DNA of 64,000 nucleotides from Haloarcula salina (GTDB taxonomy: Archaea; Halobacteriota; Halobacteria; Halobacteriales; Haloarculaceae). The stretch covers positions 62,001-126,000 of the forward strand of contig NZ_WRXL01000002.1 of assembly GCF_010119195.1 (NCBI RefSeq), in the 5' to 3' direction. The translations under genes were made by a program, and so were the position numbers. Positions 1-7,608 of the stretch are shown here, piece by piece (positions within the stretch are counted from its first letter, which is position 1; the number at the start of each line of letters is the position of its first letter). The notes beneath the pieces were generated by a model. The model did no database searches and was not told where the DNA came from. It worked only from the letters and a program-made list of their open reading frames with translations.

Positions 1-82
1 CTTTCACCTCTCCCTCAATGGTAACTCGGGCTACCTCCTCAGGGTCTTCCCATGGATTTCTGTAGATGATGACTTCGACCAT
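1..82 (-). CDS. Partial small protein downstream of the integrase (C-terminus outside window)
   Basis: An ATG at 82 opens a frame that runs to the left edge (27 codons seen). It begins MVEVIIYRNPWEDPEE and shows no stop. It starts 11 bases after the integrase stop on the same strand, with a purine-rich stretch (GAAGGCAGAAG) just before the ATG, so it is probably co-transcribed with the integrase. I do not recognise the family. The visible part is acidic and has ordinary codon use for this AT-richer region. Confidence 0.5.
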   Translation of the reverse strand, partial: MVEVIIYRNPWEDPEEVARVTIEGEVK

Positions 83-93
83 GCTTCTGCCTT

Positions 94-1029
94 CTACAGT
101 CCGATTTCCTTGATGCAGTTCAGGTACTCTTCTTTCGCTTCGTCACGGTCGACGCGAGTGTAGATGTCCATCGTCTCGGTCTTGGCGTCCCCACGGATGT
201 ATTTCAGAATGTACGGCTTCATCCCCTGCTTCCGCATCAGGGTCGTGAAGACGGTCCTGAACGTGTGAGGTGTGAACTTCTTCTCGAATCGTCGCTCCTC
301 TTTGGGGGCGACGCCAGCTCTATCGGCTGCCTCCTTCACTTCACGTCGAATCCGTTCTTTCGAGAGTCGACCGCCTCGATTGCTCGTGAAGAGATACGGT
401 GAATCAGAATCGACGTTGACGAACTGGTAGCGTTTGATAGCGTAGATTGTTTCGTCATCGATTGGAACGACAGTCTGTTTGCCTCCCTTGCGCTCTCGGA
501 GACGAATGAATCCTTTCTCTAAGTCTACGTCGTCCTCTTCGATGGAGAGGACTTCCAGGAGTCGAGCACCAGTCTTTGCGAGGATGATGGCGACCGTCTT
601 GTCTCGTGGGTCAGGAATCGCGTTGATGAGTTTGCAGGCATTCTCCCACGTCGCGCAGTCTGGTCGGTCTGGACGAATTCGAGGAATCTCTTCCATCACG
701 ACCGCAGCGGGATTACTCGTGATTCCCTCAAACTGCGGCCGTTTCATCGTGTAGCCGTAGAAGCTGGAGAGGACTTCCAGGTACTTCTTTTTCGAGTTTT
801 GGGAGACACCGCGGTCTGTGAGCGCCATTAGATAGTCCTCGACGTGTCGAATCTCGACCTCGTCGGGGGAGAGGTCTGGGAACTGGTCGTGGAAGAACTC
901 TCGAAGGATACGACTGTAGGAATTGAGCGTTCGGGTGCTACGGCCGGTCGCCTCTTTGCGAGTAAGGAAGTAGGTGACCTCATCGTGCTTGTTGTCGTAG
1001 ATTTTCGAGGCGTTGGGTTCGGCTCCCAT
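94..1029 (-). CDS. Tyrosine recombinase/integrase (XerC/D-like phage integrase family)
   Basis: Site-specific recombinase of 311 residues. The N-terminal part (about 15-110) is a SAM-like core-binding domain rich in helices, and the rest is the catalytic domain. Visible catalytic residues are Arg156 (TGARLLEV), a Lys in RKGGKQ (about 181-184), His255-x-x-Arg258 (PHTFR) and the nucleophile Tyr290 (MDIYTRV). The usual second His/Trp position falls in IRGDAKTE, so it is replaced or shifted. I start at the ATG at 1029 because GGAGGGG lies eight bases upstream and the ATG directly follows the stop of the preceding gene; an upstream in-frame start would overlap that gene. It probably integrates or excises the surrounding element. 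I saw no tRNA or att repeat inside the window. Confidence 0.9.
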   Translation of the reverse strand: MGAEPNASKIYDNKHDEVTYFLTRKEATGRSTRTLNSYSRILREFFHDQFPDLSPDEVEIRHVEDYLMALTDRGVSQNSKKKYLEVLSSFYGYTMKRPQFEGITSNPAAVVMEEIPRIRPDRPDCATWENACKLINAIPDPRDKTVAIILAKTGARLLEVLSIEEDDVDLEKGFIRLRERKGGKQTVVPIDDETIYAIKRYQFVNVDSDSPYLFTSNRGGRLSKERIRREVKEAADRAGVAPKEERRFEKKFTPHTFRTVFTTLMRKQGMKPYILKYIRGDAKTETMDIYTRVDRDEAKEEYLNCIKEIGL

Positions 1030-1030
1030 G

Positions 1031-1540
1031 TTAGTTCCCCTCCTTGAGCCGCCAGCCGTGCCCACGTTGATACTCGACCTGCCTGTTTTCGGCTAGGGAA
1101 TACAGCCGATTCTCGATTTGTCCTTGCAGGTGGTTGGTGACTTCGTCGCTAGCTGAGATTCGCTCGACGAGTTCGTCTAATGATTGGTACTGTTGGTCCA
1201 GAACCCGGGTGACGAGGTCATCTATACTGAGATGGGTTCGACCACCGCCACCTTGTCGAGCCTCTTCGAGTTGCGTTTGGAGGTCGTCGATTTTGTTCTG
1301 GAGTTGCTTGACCGTCTGGTCCTGTGTCTGGATGAACGGAGCACCGCTGTCCCGGTACATCCGGGCTTCCTGAATCAGGTCGTAGAGGTAACGGCTAAGG
1401 CTAGACCCTTCGTGTTCGGCTTCTTCCCACCATTCCTTTTTGTGCTGTTTCGCGGGGAAGAGTTCTGCTCGCGTCGTGTTCTCGTGAAGCGTTTGAAAGT
1501 CCCGCTCGTCGCTGGGGCTGTCCATAGACGTCTCTGTCAT
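1031..1540 (-). CDS. RHH-like DNA-binding accessory protein, co-transcribed with the integrase
   Basis: A 169-residue acidic protein. Residues about 27-62 (KQHKKEWWEEAEHEG followed by SLSRYLYDLIQEAR) match the strand-helix-helix pattern of ribbon-helix-helix repressors. Residues about 70-100 look coiled-coil (QTVKQLQNKIDDLQTQLEEA). The C-terminal third may be a winged-helix-like segment (LVERISASDEVTNHLQGQIENRLYS is split here only for description). Start at 1540: GGAG lies eight bases upstream. The stop abuts the integrase start, so the two genes are translationally coupled. The 67-residue protein at 1649-1852 is a paralogue of its RHH part. Likely role, by inference: recombination directionality or autoregulation. 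The family name is not known to me. Confidence 0.7.
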   Translation of the reverse strand: MTETSMDSPSDERDFQTLHENTTRAELFPAKQHKKEWWEEAEHEGSSLSRYLYDLIQEARMYRDSGAPFIQTQDQTVKQLQNKIDDLQTQLEEARQGGGGRTHLSIDDLVTRVLDQQYQSLDELVERISASDEVTNHLQGQIENRLYSLAENRQVEYQRGHGWRLKEGN

Positions 1541-1550
1541 GCTAGAATCT

Positions 1551-1566
1551 CCGAATAATCATTCGG
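1551..1566. promoter_or_regulatory. Perfect palindrome in the leader of the integrase operon (candidate operator)
   Basis: CCGAATAATCATTCGG is a 6-4-6 perfect inverted repeat. It lies between a TATA-like TTTAAC (minus strand, about 39-33 bases before the ATG at 1540) and that ATG, and overlaps the Shine-Dalgarno region. This is where a repressor such as the RHH-like protein encoded just downstream could act. Binding is inferred. Confidence 0.45.
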
Positions 1567-1648
1567 TTGTTAGGTTAAAGAGATTACCGGTAGAAACGCG
1601 GTCTATGTCCCGATTTCGGAGGAAAACGGACTTTGGAACTTCGTCGTC

Positions 1649-1852
1649 TCAGTCGTCGTTATGGCGCTGCCAGCGAGCTTCCTGAACGAGTTCAACCAGA
1701 TAGCGACTCAGGCTTATTCCTTGTTCGTCGGCTTCTTGTTGCCATTGGCCTTTGTGCTGGCGGTGACAGTAGATATCGACGCTGGTCATTCCTTCGCCTA
1801 ATCCTTTGTTGTCGTCCATCGGTCGACGGGGCGCTAATGGTGCATCAGTCAT
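1649..1852 (-). CDS. Small RHH-like DNA-binding protein
   Basis: A 67-residue protein. Its second half (VDIYCHRQHKGQWQQEAD, then GISLSRYLVELVQEAR) aligns closely with residues 27-62 of the 169-residue integrase partner at 1031-1540. Both show the RHH pattern of a strand, a helix ending in Gly, and a second helix beginning with Ser-Leu-Ser-Arg-Tyr. Two internal Met codons (residues 12 and 22) are possible starts, and the second would leave only the RHH module. It is separated from the neighbouring genes by 60-110 bases, so it may be a free-standing regulator of the element. Function is inferred from fold pattern only. Confidence 0.55.
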   Translation of the reverse strand: MTDAPLAPRRPMDDNKGLGEGMTSVDIYCHRQHKGQWQQEADEQGISLSRYLVELVQEARWQRHNDD

Positions 1853-1911
1853 CGAGAATCGCCATTTAATCGGATGGCTGTCAGGATATTAATGATACTG
1901 CTCGGTTGATA

Positions 1912-3753
1912 TTACGCGTCTTGAGTCTCCTCGGGACCAAATTTGTTCAGCAGGTCCTCAATGATGAGTTCTTCGCGCTTCTCGATGAACTCGGGGAAGT
2001 TCTCTAAGCGGTGGAGGTCCTCGTCCTGTGGGATGTGATGCTTCTCGAAGTAAGAGTCATCCTGGGACTCCAGCCATTCGAGGAAGGAACGGCCGCTCTT
2101 TGAGCGGTTTTCATTCTCGTTGAGAAGTTGGAGGTTTCCGATTCGGTCTTTGTGTTCCACGTATCGTTCTGCCTCAACCTGGTCTAGTCCGTAGTCTTGA
2201 ACCAGCGTTTCCGTGTCGAACTGGTCCTGTGGGAAGATGTGGTCGACATCATGGCGCGTGTTGCTTCGGGCTGGTCCGGGGTGATAGAGCAGTGAGAGAA
2301 ACGAGAAGGTCTTTCGACTCCCGTATTCGAGGCTGTCGAGTTGCAGTTCCAGTAGGTCACGGTCGAATCTGGAGACACGCCCATCGCTTCGTAGTTCACG
2401 GTGAATCTCGTCGCCGGGGAATGTCATAGCAGGCGCAGTCTGCATTAGTGACCGCGCTCGTTCGATGGCTCCTCGACCAACAGAGAACGTGCCGTTGAGA
2501 ATTGACGTACAGAGCCATTGGTGAATCTCTTGCCTAGCCGAAATCTCCTCGTGACCGCTACTCCATTCGAGGTTCGGATTGTCGTTGATATAGAAGAAAT
2601 ATGCAACCGGGACGAGGGCGTTCCGACTCGTGAGGCTGCGGGAGTCGAGGCCGAAGTCAACAATGAGGTCAACAGCGTTTCGTACTGCCTGCTGCATCTT
2701 GCCGTTGTCCGTCCAGGTCTGCTTCATCCTCTGGAGGTTCGACTGGTTGAAGTGACGAACTGATTCAGAGGTTGGCAGGTCGGAGCACATCAGGAGATTA
2801 CGAAGCGCGAAGTCAATATCGAAACTAAAACCAGCGTCTTGGCGTCGACGATTGAGGTCGTCAATGAACTCTGTAATCTCCTCTCGGGCATTAATGGCGT
2901 CTGCACCGCCACCATTCGCCCACTGAGCGGTTGCGATAGAGAGCAGGACTTCGGAGGTACTGAGTTGAGTTCCGCCGCGATTTGTCCGGATAAACATATC
3001 CAGAACCTTCCCCAAGTCGTCCTCTTCTTTCTCGTCGTAGTTGATGAGGCTGCGTTCGTGAACAGCGCGATAGAGGGCAGTGAGGTTCTTGTTGATGAAC
3101 TTCCACTGCGAGGGATGGTCAATCTCCTGCTCAGAGAGTTCGGCATCAATCTCTTCGGTGATATCGTGAATGCCGTCGTATTCGTTGAGTTCGAGGATGT
3201 CCTTCGCTCGGTACCAGTATTCGTCTTCGGACATCTCAGGGTCAGTTTTGAACTCGAACTCATACCGCATCTTGAGGTCGTCGTCGCTAACCTCGTTGGG
3301 GTCAGAGAGAACGTTGAGATAGAGCTGCTTTCGGTCCCATGCGCTCGGATTGGTCCGATGGCGGTGTTTCTGCTTGGTCGTCAGCGTTCCTTGTAATCCA
3401 ATGTAGAGCGCCGTGAGTCGCTGTTGGCCGTCGAGGACTAACTGAATTCCGTTGGGGACGTCCTCGTAGTCTTCGACCTCAGGGTTACGGTGGTGGACGT
3501 TTCCTAAGCTCTCCGGGTGGACGGGGTCAGTGACGTAGTGCTGAACGAACTTGTATTTGATTTGCTCTTGAGCGAGGTCGCCTCGAACCCGCCAAAAGAG
3601 GAGGGAACCGATTGGGTAGTCACGTAGGATGGAATCAAAGAGTTGGATGATTTGCTCTTCGGTCCAGACGAATTCTCGTTGGATAGCGGGGACAAAGGTC
3701 GCCGTATTGAGTTCCTGAATGGCGTTGGCGATGGTTTTAGATTGAAAACTCAT
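1912..3753 (-). CDS. DUF262/HNH protein, single-chain GmrSD-like type IV restriction enzyme
   Basis: A 613-residue protein. The N-terminus (MSFQSKTIANAIQ, then VPAIQREFVW and DYPIGSLLFW) is the DUF262/GmrS signature. The nucleotide-binding motif LVLDGQQRLTAL is at about 107-118. The C-terminal region has a DUF1524-type HNH nuclease motif (RHDVDHIFPQDQF ... IGNLQLLNENENRSK) near 500-570. This is the architecture of fused GmrSD enzymes, which cut DNA carrying modified cytosines, so an anti-phage role is likely. I use the ATG at 3753 because homologues begin at this MSFQSK; a GTG at 3780 with GGGAG upstream is an alternative. It is the last gene of an operon with 4530-5636 and 3813-4523. Confidence 0.85.
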   Translation of the reverse strand: MSFQSKTIANAIQELNTATFVPAIQREFVWTEEQIIQLFDSILRDYPIGSLLFWRVRGDLAQEQIKYKFVQHYVTDPVHPESLGNVHHRNPEVEDYEDVPNGIQLVLDGQQRLTALYIGLQGTLTTKQKHRHRTNPSAWDRKQLYLNVLSDPNEVSDDDLKMRYEFEFKTDPEMSEDEYWYRAKDILELNEYDGIHDITEEIDAELSEQEIDHPSQWKFINKNLTALYRAVHERSLINYDEKEEDDLGKVLDMFIRTNRGGTQLSTSEVLLSIATAQWANGGGADAINAREEITEFIDDLNRRRQDAGFSFDIDFALRNLLMCSDLPTSESVRHFNQSNLQRMKQTWTDNGKMQQAVRNAVDLIVDFGLDSRSLTSRNALVPVAYFFYINDNPNLEWSSGHEEISARQEIHQWLCTSILNGTFSVGRGAIERARSLMQTAPAMTFPGDEIHRELRSDGRVSRFDRDLLELQLDSLEYGSRKTFSFLSLLYHPGPARSNTRHDVDHIFPQDQFDTETLVQDYGLDQVEAERYVEHKDRIGNLQLLNENENRSKSGRSFLEWLESQDDSYFEKHHIPQDEDLHRLENFPEFIEKREELIIEDLLNKFGPEETQDA

Positions 3754-3812
3754 TGACCCGATACTGGCGTGACGCAGCACTAAAATACTCCCGTTGGTGA
3801 CTGTCGATTACG

Positions 3813-4523
3813 CTACACCGCTTCCGTATTCTCGATAGCCGCACTCACATCATCAAGGAATGCAGGGTCGTAGTCCTCATCGACGTGATTCACGTTCCAC
3901 AGTCCTGATTTGCGGATTTTCTCGCTCCGACTGTGTTTGCCGAGCCAGTCGTCTGAGCGAGCATCAACGGCGTCTCGCTGGTAGTTACTGAGGAGTGCAA
4001 TCATGTTTCGTTCGATGTAGGCCCGCTGGCTATCAGCACTCGGTTCGTCGTTGACGTTCAACCAGAGGAACGGCAGGTCCCGAAGATAGTCGCTCACTCG
4101 CTGCTCCATCTCAAGTTCACTGAGTCGCTGTTCCCGCTTCGCGCTCGAACCCTTGCCCCAGTGCGGATACGCTTCGTGGAGTGCGTCGCGTTCGACGAAC
4201 GCCTCTCCGACTCGTTTCCGAAAAACGGAACCTCGGTGGTTTCCCCCGCCTTCGTAGGTCCCACGTTTCGCTCCTCGATGTGTTCTGAGGCGGTCCCAGA
4301 GTGACGTACTACTCCCCTCAGAAACAGCGTGAGTTCCGACACGAGTTACTCGAAGTTGGTCACCAGACTCTCGGTATTCGTCCGGTGCGAAGAAAATGTA
4401 GACGCCCCGGTCGGGCCAGTCCATGTAGCCAGTGCAATCCTTTAGCTTCTGTTTGCCTCCGACTATTTCCTCTAGCTCTTCGAGAAGTCGATACAGACGC
4501 TCGATATCCCTTTTTCTCGTCAT
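3813..4523 (-). CDS. GIY-YIG-like nuclease domain protein
   Basis: A 236-residue protein. RGVYIFF (about 36-42) and RVTRVGTHA (about 58-66) match the two strands that name the GIY-YIG fold. LWDRLRTHRG supplies the conserved Arg, and the Glu in YIERNMIALLSNY (about 170-182) fits the metal-binding Glu. The C-terminus carries a KxGLWNVNH motif seen in related hypothetical proteins. It starts seven bases after the stop of the upstream gene and lies about 60 bases before the GmrSD-like start, so the three form one operon. A DNA-cleaving role in defence is inferred. The assignment rests on motif shape, not on a search. Confidence 0.62.
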   Translation of the reverse strand: MTRKRDIERLYRLLEELEEIVGGKQKLKDCTGYMDWPDRGVYIFFAPDEYRESGDQLRVTRVGTHAVSEGSSTSLWDRLRTHRGAKRGTYEGGGNHRGSVFRKRVGEAFVERDALHEAYPHWGKGSSAKREQRLSELEMEQRVSDYLRDLPFLWLNVNDEPSADSQRAYIERNMIALLSNYQRDAVDARSDDWLGKHSRSEKIRKSGLWNVNHVDEDYDPAFLDDVSAAIENTEAV

Positions 4524-4529
4524 ATCTAT

Positions 4530-5636
4530 TCAATTCTCTTCGTCCGGCAATTGAAATGGTTCTGTGTTGTCGATGTACATTGCTTCTGAATCTCGAGGAG
4601 CCTTCGCACCAACGACGAGGCAGCCGAAGCAGTACGAAACGGTAAGCGTCTCTCCGTGTATGCCTTCTTCAAAGAACCCTCCTTGTTGGGCAGCAACTTG
4701 CTCAGCAAACTGTCCCTCGGTCATTTCCTGCATATCTGGTTCGTACGTGAACCGGTTCTGACCGAGAGCTACCATCGGCTGATTGCATTTTGGACAATCC
4801 CAACTCTCCCCTTCGGAGTACGATTCCTCAACCGAGTCTATGACTCTCTCTTTCACATCAGAGAACGAATCTTCACTCTGAATTGATTCGGTGTCCGAGT
4901 CGAATAGCACAGAATCAGTATGTAGTTTCGCTTGGTCTCCCATCACTGAGTGAATCGCAGTGAGATATCGTTTGTTCATCTTTAGACTATACTCATCGAG
5001 GTCCCCGGCGAGACGATTGAAATCTGGAAGACTCGGTACGCCTTTACAATAGTGGCTATAGACCGCGTTGAGGAGATGATAATAGAGGGCTTCTTTGGCT
5101 GATTTGATATCATTCACCCGGTCGTACCATTGGGAGAATGCGGGAGCGTCGGTATCATCGTAGTCCTGCTCGGCGGAGACAATGACAGGAACATCGATTT
5201 CGGACTTGCGGTCGTTCCTATCGGTGGCTGCAAACACCAGGTCGATACTCGCGGGGTCACTCCATCCAGATTTCCCATCAGTTGAGTGGCCGTGCTTGAG
5301 AAAATCACTTACGTCTTTCTCAACCTCGAGTACTTTCTGCTTGCCGTCGTGGACTACTTCGTAGTCTCCACGCTTCCCGGATACTTTCTTGTCGAGGTTG
5401 GCGTGAATGCTGATGCCAATTTCATCACCGAATTCCTCGAGGTAGTACTTCACCCAGTACTCTCGGCTAACTGATTGAGGATGCTGGTCGTAGTCATTCG
5501 AGTCGGAGTCAACCGAGCTCCGGAGTCTGGTTAGAATTTCATCGCCCTTCTCGTCGCTTAGATTGTACCTGTAGACGCTCGCATAGCCACCTCCAGGCCA
5601 TGCTTTTCTGATTTTCTTGTTGCGTGTCAGGTCCAT
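4530..5636 (-). CDS. Putative PD-(D/E)XK-like nuclease with C-terminal zinc ribbon
   Basis: A 368-residue protein of a family I cannot name. A possible nuclease core is Asp91 in GDYEV, then Glu104, Glu106 and Lys107 in VLEVEKD, followed by FLKHGH (113-117) and DLVFA. This resembles the E-x-E/K and HGH pattern of uncharacterised PD-(D/E)XK-like proteins. A four-cysteine zinc ribbon (CPKC 281-284, CFGC 336-339) lies near the end. I start at the ATG at 5636: GGAG lies six bases upstream and a TATA-like TTAAGTT about 26 bases upstream. A longer reading to 5714 would run into the divergent gene's promoter. First gene of the nuclease operon. Confidence 0.6.
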   Translation of the reverse strand: MDLTRNKKIRKAWPGGGYASVYRYNLSDEKGDEILTRLRSSVDSDSNDYDQHPQSVSREYWVKYYLEEFGDEIGISIHANLDKKVSGKRGDYEVVHDGKQKVLEVEKDVSDFLKHGHSTDGKSGWSDPASIDLVFAATDRNDRKSEIDVPVIVSAEQDYDDTDAPAFSQWYDRVNDIKSAKEALYYHLLNAVYSHYCKGVPSLPDFNRLAGDLDEYSLKMNKRYLTAIHSVMGDQAKLHTDSVLFDSDTESIQSEDSFSDVKERVIDSVEESYSEGESWDCPKCNQPMVALGQNRFTYEPDMQEMTEGQFAEQVAAQQGGFFEEGIHGETLTVSYCFGCLVVGAKAPRDSEAMYIDNTEPFQLPDEEN

Positions 5637-5658
5637 AGAGGCTCCTTTGGTGATGAAC

Positions 5659-5696
5659 AACTTAACTTGATAGTACGGTCTGTCTCGTAGGATATA
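5659..5696. promoter_or_regulatory. Divergent promoter pair of the nuclease operon and the DUF6884-like gene
   Basis: In the 86 bases between the two divergent starts, TTAAGTT (minus strand, 5659-5665) is centred about 26 bases before the ATG at 5636, and ATATA (plus, 5692-5696) is centred about 29 bases before the ATG at 5723. Both spacings suit archaeal TATA boxes. Confidence 0.5.
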
Positions 5697-5722
5697 CGAT
5701 TCATCGGGAGGCATCGGGAACT

Positions 5723-6445
5723 ATGGAGCCAAACGTATTGGTCGTCTCACCTTGCTCTGGAAGCAAGAGATACGACGCAGTAGCTGACTGTAGACGAGTC
5801 GACGAGAACTCAAGGGAGGCATTGAATGAGGAGTTCTCCGAGTCTGTCGCTTCGGCGGCTGAGATGTACACGGGGAGGGAACACGGACACATTCAGTCTG
5901 CCATAGAACAGCTTTCGGAGGTCGCCAACGTCGATTGGCGTATCATCTCCGCCGGCTTTGGTGTGCTCTCTTCCGGCACAGAGATTCCTTCCTACGAGTG
6001 CACGTTTAACGAAATCGAGCAGGTTCGAGAACGAGCGGAGAGATTCGGGCTAGACGTAGAGAAGATGACCAACAACGAGTTGATAGCCGCCGTCAGCTGG
6101 GAGAAGAATATTCCTCAAGAGCTCCAGCAAATCTTTGCCGAAGGCTACGACTTGGTCTTCGCCGCATTGGGAACCAAGTACCTGATTGCTGCTCAGGAAG
6201 CGTTGACGTCAGTGCCGGAAGAGACGGCTGGATTCGCATTCGCGTCTAAAGGAAGCAAGGAGTTCATCGGGGACTGCTATTGGATTCCTGCAACCGAGTC
6301 TGAGCGGAGCCAGCTTGAGACAACGTGGCTTGAACTACGAGGGAGAGAATTACTCACTTTGGCTCAGAGTATCGAGAATCAACAGCACCTCGAACGGGTA
6401 CGAGAGAACCCCGGAATGGCACGAGAACTGAGTATTCCAAGCTAA
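5723..6445 (+). CDS. DUF6884-like protein
   Basis: A 240-residue soluble protein. Three blocks recall the DUF6884/YaaA-like pattern: VVSPCSGSKR near the N-terminus, a helix ending EMYTGREH, and RIISAGFGVLSSGTEIPSYECTF (cited as blocks near residues 73-98). In that family these frame a pocket with a Cys/Ser-Gly-x-Lys loop. The biochemical reaction is unknown to me. It diverges from the nuclease operon with its own TATA-like box, and its stop overlaps the convergent 65-residue gene by four bases. Location in a mobile region suggests a defence or DNA-modification role, which is inference. Confidence 0.55.
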   Translation: MEPNVLVVSPCSGSKRYDAVADCRRVDENSREALNEEFSESVASAAEMYTGREHGHIQSAIEQLSEVANVDWRIISAGFGVLSSGTEIPSYECTFNEIEQVRERAERFGLDVEKMTNNELIAAVSWEKNIPQELQQIFAEGYDLVFAALGTKYLIAAQEALTSVPEETAGFAFASKGSKEFIGDCYWIPATESERSQLETTWLELRGRELLTLAQSIENQQHLERVRENPGMARELSIPS

Positions 6446-6639
6446 TCTATATCGGGCCAGAATACAATCTCCATCTCTCTTCCCCGAACGTCATCATATT
6501 CTGGACTGGATTCTTTCGGAAGCCGAGGTGGATTCTCCCCGCATTCTCTGGCAGTGAGTGCTATGAGTATCGCATTCACAATATCATCCGCCCATTCTTC
6601 CTGATTACTAGAGTCCACGGACAACCCACTTAGACTCAT
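6442..6639 (-). CDS. Small acidic hypothetical protein
   Basis: A 65-residue protein with a hydrophobic helix near the middle (DDIVNAILIALTA) and an acidic C-terminus ending in Asp-Ile-Asp. Its ATG overlaps the stop of the upstream membrane-protein gene (shared ATGA at 6636-6639), so it is translationally coupled and probably works with it. No family recognised. Confidence 0.55.
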   Translation of the reverse strand: MSLSGLSVDSSNQEEWADDIVNAILIALTARECGENPPRLPKESSPEYDDVRGREMEIVFWPDID

Positions 6640-7322
6640 AGTGATGCAATGAGTTGAAGCGTGAAGCCACCCATCAGAACAATACCACCCTGTGTTCTAA
6701 TCCAAGTCAGGTGGCGCTCCAGTCTCTCAATCTCCTCGCCAAGCCATTGATAGAATAGAGTTTGTTGGGCAACCCAATCATAATCTTCACCCCCGAACAC
6801 TGCTTCCTCTAAGGAATACTCATCAGGGTCCATTGTCTGAGTTCGTTCTATTGGTGTTTCTGCCTCTTCTGCAGATTTGTACAGGACGAGTATCCCTTTC
6901 TCTGAACTACGACCCTGTCCTGGCGGAAAAACTCTCTTCACATAGACTTCCTGGCATTGGTCTCGGAGGTTCCCTCCCCAGTAGGACTCAATGACTTTTT
7001 CAATCACCTCAAAAAGCTCAGTTGAACCGTCATTACGGGTCGCATGCCCGACTTGGAATAGCTGGTTCCGAACTTCTCTTAATTTGTTTGGCGTAGTTAG
7101 ATACTGTCGAACAGCTAGGTCAGGAAGTGCAAGAAGGAGAGCCCCAATGATATCGATAGTTAATCCGACAGCGATGACTGTTGGTTTATCAATTTTGTCT
7201 TGGGTGAAACCAAGGACGATGCCTAGAAAAAAGATAGCGAACGGAAACAGGAGATAGTTGAGAAGTGGAATGTCCTCAAACAAGGGCTTACGCTGTTCCT
7301 CAATAGGGAGGCTCGTCGACAT
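6636..7322 (-). CDS. Membrane protein with cytosolic domain, function unknown
   Basis: A 228-residue protein. Two transmembrane helices (about 22-41, LLFPFAIFFLGIVLG; about 50-67, AVGLTIDIIGALLLAL) are followed by a soluble region of about 130 residues, and a final hydrophobic helix (about 208-228) lies at the C-terminus. The topology suggests a membrane-anchored sensor or effector. A strong TATA-like box lies about 26 bases upstream of the ATG, so the message is probably leaderless. It is coupled by ATGA overlap to the 65-residue gene. Family not recognised. Two-TM-plus-soluble proteins are common effectors in defence islands, but nothing here proves that role. Confidence 0.6.
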   Translation of the reverse strand: MSTSLPIEEQRKPLFEDIPLLNYLLFPFAIFFLGIVLGFTQDKIDKPTVIAVGLTIDIIGALLLALPDLAVRQYLTTPNKLREVRNQLFQVGHATRNDGSTELFEVIEKVIESYWGGNLRDQCQEVYVKRVFPPGQGRSSEKGILVLYKSAEEAETPIERTQTMDPDEYSLEEAVFGGEDYDWVAQQTLFYQWLGEEIERLERHLTWIRTQGGIVLMGGFTLQLIASL

Positions 7323-7344
7323 AATCGGAGTCTCGATACTCTGG

Positions 7345-7352
7345 ATATATTA
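7345..7352 (-). promoter_or_regulatory. TATA box for the membrane-protein gene
   Basis: TAATATAT (minus strand) is centred about 26 bases before the ATG at 7322, the spacing of a leaderless haloarchaeal promoter. Confidence 0.5.
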
Positions 7353-7421
7353 GACATGCTAAACAGCTTCACTTTCGAGTGGGGGGTCAGAGATTTACAC
7401 GCGGCTTTTGTTAGGAAGAGT

Positions 7422-7538
7422 ATGTCCTACGGAAATCGCTCTGTGTGGCGCGAGTGCCCTGAGTGCGGGGAAAAGCAGAAAGTGAAGGCAGGGCAGTGGG
7501 CTACCTGCCGAAGTTGTGATGAGAGCTTTCACGCATGA
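7422..7538 (+). CDS. 38-residue zinc-ribbon protein
   Basis: The short protein starts MSYGNRSVWRECPECGEKQ and contains CPEC and CRSC knuckles (residues 12-15 and 29-32) spaced as in a rubredoxin-like zinc ribbon. A longer in-frame start at 7356 exists. I prefer the ATG at 7422 because TTTACA at 7394-7399 sits about 26 bases upstream and the longer form would overlap the divergent promoter. Such tiny zinc fingers are widespread in haloarchaea; the target is unknown. Confidence 0.55.
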   Translation: MSYGNRSVWRECPECGEKQKVKAGQWATCRSCDESFHA

Positions 7539-7576
7539 CCGAGACCAGATGAAGCTAGTCAAGTCGATTAGTACCA

Positions 7577-7584
7577 ATAATTAT
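7577..7584 (+). promoter_or_regulatory. TATA box for the UDG-like gene
   Basis: ATAATTAT is centred about 28 bases before the ATG at 7609, consistent with leaderless transcription. Confidence 0.4.
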
Positions 7585-7608
7585 CAGACTCGTCGGCAGA
7601 CATAGTTT

